Below, in pieces: positions 63,654 through 64,000 of a stretch of DNA of 64,000 nucleotides. A program made the translations under genes and the position numbers. The stretch lies in contig NZ_CP076326.1 in the NCBI RefSeq assembly GCF_018771565.1, positions 3,169,785-3,233,784 on the forward strand, in the 5' to 3' direction. The first letter of the stretch is position 1. Each line of letters starts with the position of its first letter. Under the pieces are notes generated by a model. The model did not search any database, was not told where the DNA came from, and saw only the letters and a program-made list of their open reading frames with translations. The DNA comes from Thermoflexus hugenholtzii (lineage in GTDB: Bacteria > Chloroflexota > Anaerolineae > Thermoflexales > Thermoflexaceae).

Positions 63654-64000
63654 ATGCCCTGGCGCTTCGGTGTTCAGCTCCTTCAGGCTCCGTTGCTCCT
63701 GGAGCTCCTGTGGCCCCCAGCGTCGGGTGCCCCGGGGGGGACCCGGGTGGATGCCGCGGAGCTGGCGGGGCGGATCGCGGATCGCGGGTTCCATCTGATC
63801 GAGCTGAACCCCGACCTTCAGGTGGTGCTCCCGGAGTCCTTTGCCCTCCCCGCGCTTCGCCGTTTGCAGGACCTGAAACAAACGCGGGGCCTGCGCTACA
63901 CGGTCCATCTTCCGCTCTGGACGCTGGATCCCTCCAGCCCGGTGGAGGGGATCCGTCGCGCTTCGGTGGATGTGCTGGTGGAAGCGGTGTTCCGTCTGGC
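63654..64000 (+). CDS. Sugar-phosphate isomerase/epimerase-like TIM-barrel protein (partial, C-terminus beyond right edge)
   Basis: The visible 115 residues open with WRFGVQLLQAPLLLELLWPP, then RGFHLIELNPDLQVVLPE and RYTVHLPLWTLDPSSPVEG. The strands FHLIELN and YTVHLPLW fit the beginning of a xylose-isomerase-like (AP_endonuc_2) barrel. GGAGGAGGG precedes the ATG. The exact family needs the missing C-terminus. Confidence 0.65.
   Translation, partial: MPWRFGVQLLQAPLLLELLWPPASGAPGGTRVDAAELAGRIADRGFHLIELNPDLQVVLPESFALPALRRLQDLKQTRGLRYTVHLPLWTLDPSSPVEGIRRASVDVLVEAVFRL

Overview
The window is 64 kb of GC-rich bacterial chromosome, densely packed with genes. Several features fit a member of the Chloroflexota, plausibly a thermophile of the Anaerolineae or Thermoflexus type: an archaeal-type S-adenosylmethionine synthetase under a SAM-I riboswitch, GH57 and GH38 glycosidases, an AmmB-AmmA fusion, DUF2089 and SHOCT-like small proteins, lipoproteins with Pro/Thr linkers, and a secreted subtilase ending in an FLPLI tail. 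This placement is an inference from gene content, since no rRNA gene is present. There is no phage, IS element, CRISPR array or rRNA operon. One tRNA gene (Arg, anticodon CCT) is present.

Layout. 0-4.6 kb (minus): a GT39-like membrane glycosyltransferase running off the left edge, a detached YfhO C-terminal fragment, and a fused chelatase AAA+/VWA protein. 4.8-10 kb (plus): glycogen and alpha-glucan genes glgA, glgC and a GH57 enzyme that has a LacI-type operator at its promoter. 10-15.2 kb (minus): a four-gene surface-glycan operon (Wzx-like flippase, GT87, GT4, GT-C-like membrane protein). 15.4-18.2 kb (plus): a PhnDCE-type ABC importer. 18.2-20.5 kb (minus): tenA and a CytX-like transporter behind a TPP riboswitch. 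20.8-30.9 kb (plus): a LacI-family regulator with a consensus promoter and palindromic operator, then a sugar ABC importer (SBP, two permeases, ATPase), a PHP metallohydrolase and a GH38 alpha-mannosidase, closed by a strong terminator. This looks like one glycan-uptake regulon.

30.9-34.4 kb (plus): a PepSY-like protein, a zinc-ribbon membrane protein, an OmpR-type regulator and a histidine kinase whose sensor loop is packed with methionines. A tandem response-regulator box precedes the operon. 34.4-37.7 kb: tRNA-Arg and a polar amino-acid ABC importer. 37.8-45.2 kb: a housekeeping run (cytidine deaminase, LCP protein, acyl-CoA dehydrogenase, QueG, GIY-YIG/DUF123 protein, orphan HicB-like protein, lipoate-protein ligase, DUF503, AmmB-AmmA). 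45.3-49.5 kb is looser and more accessory: a small conserved protein, a secreted subtilase, a GNAT, isoaspartyl peptidase and a duplicated membrane protein. 49.6-54.3 kb: tlyA, the SAM-riboswitch/metK unit and a second GT39-like protein. 54.3-60.3 kb (minus): a 1215-residue membrane-anchored NTPase with a long HEAT-repeat array, and gyrB. 60.4-64 kb (plus): a DUF2089 regulator, GNAT, SHOCT-like protein, MFS exporter, and a TIM-barrel isomerase-like protein cut by the right edge.

The best candidates for little-described biology are the Met-rich two-component module (30.9-34.3 kb), the NTPase-HEAT protein (54.3-58 kb), the stacked leader of metK (50.6-51.06 kb), and the small DUF2089/GNAT/SHOCT/MFS unit with its own operator-like inverted repeat (60.4-63.5 kb).
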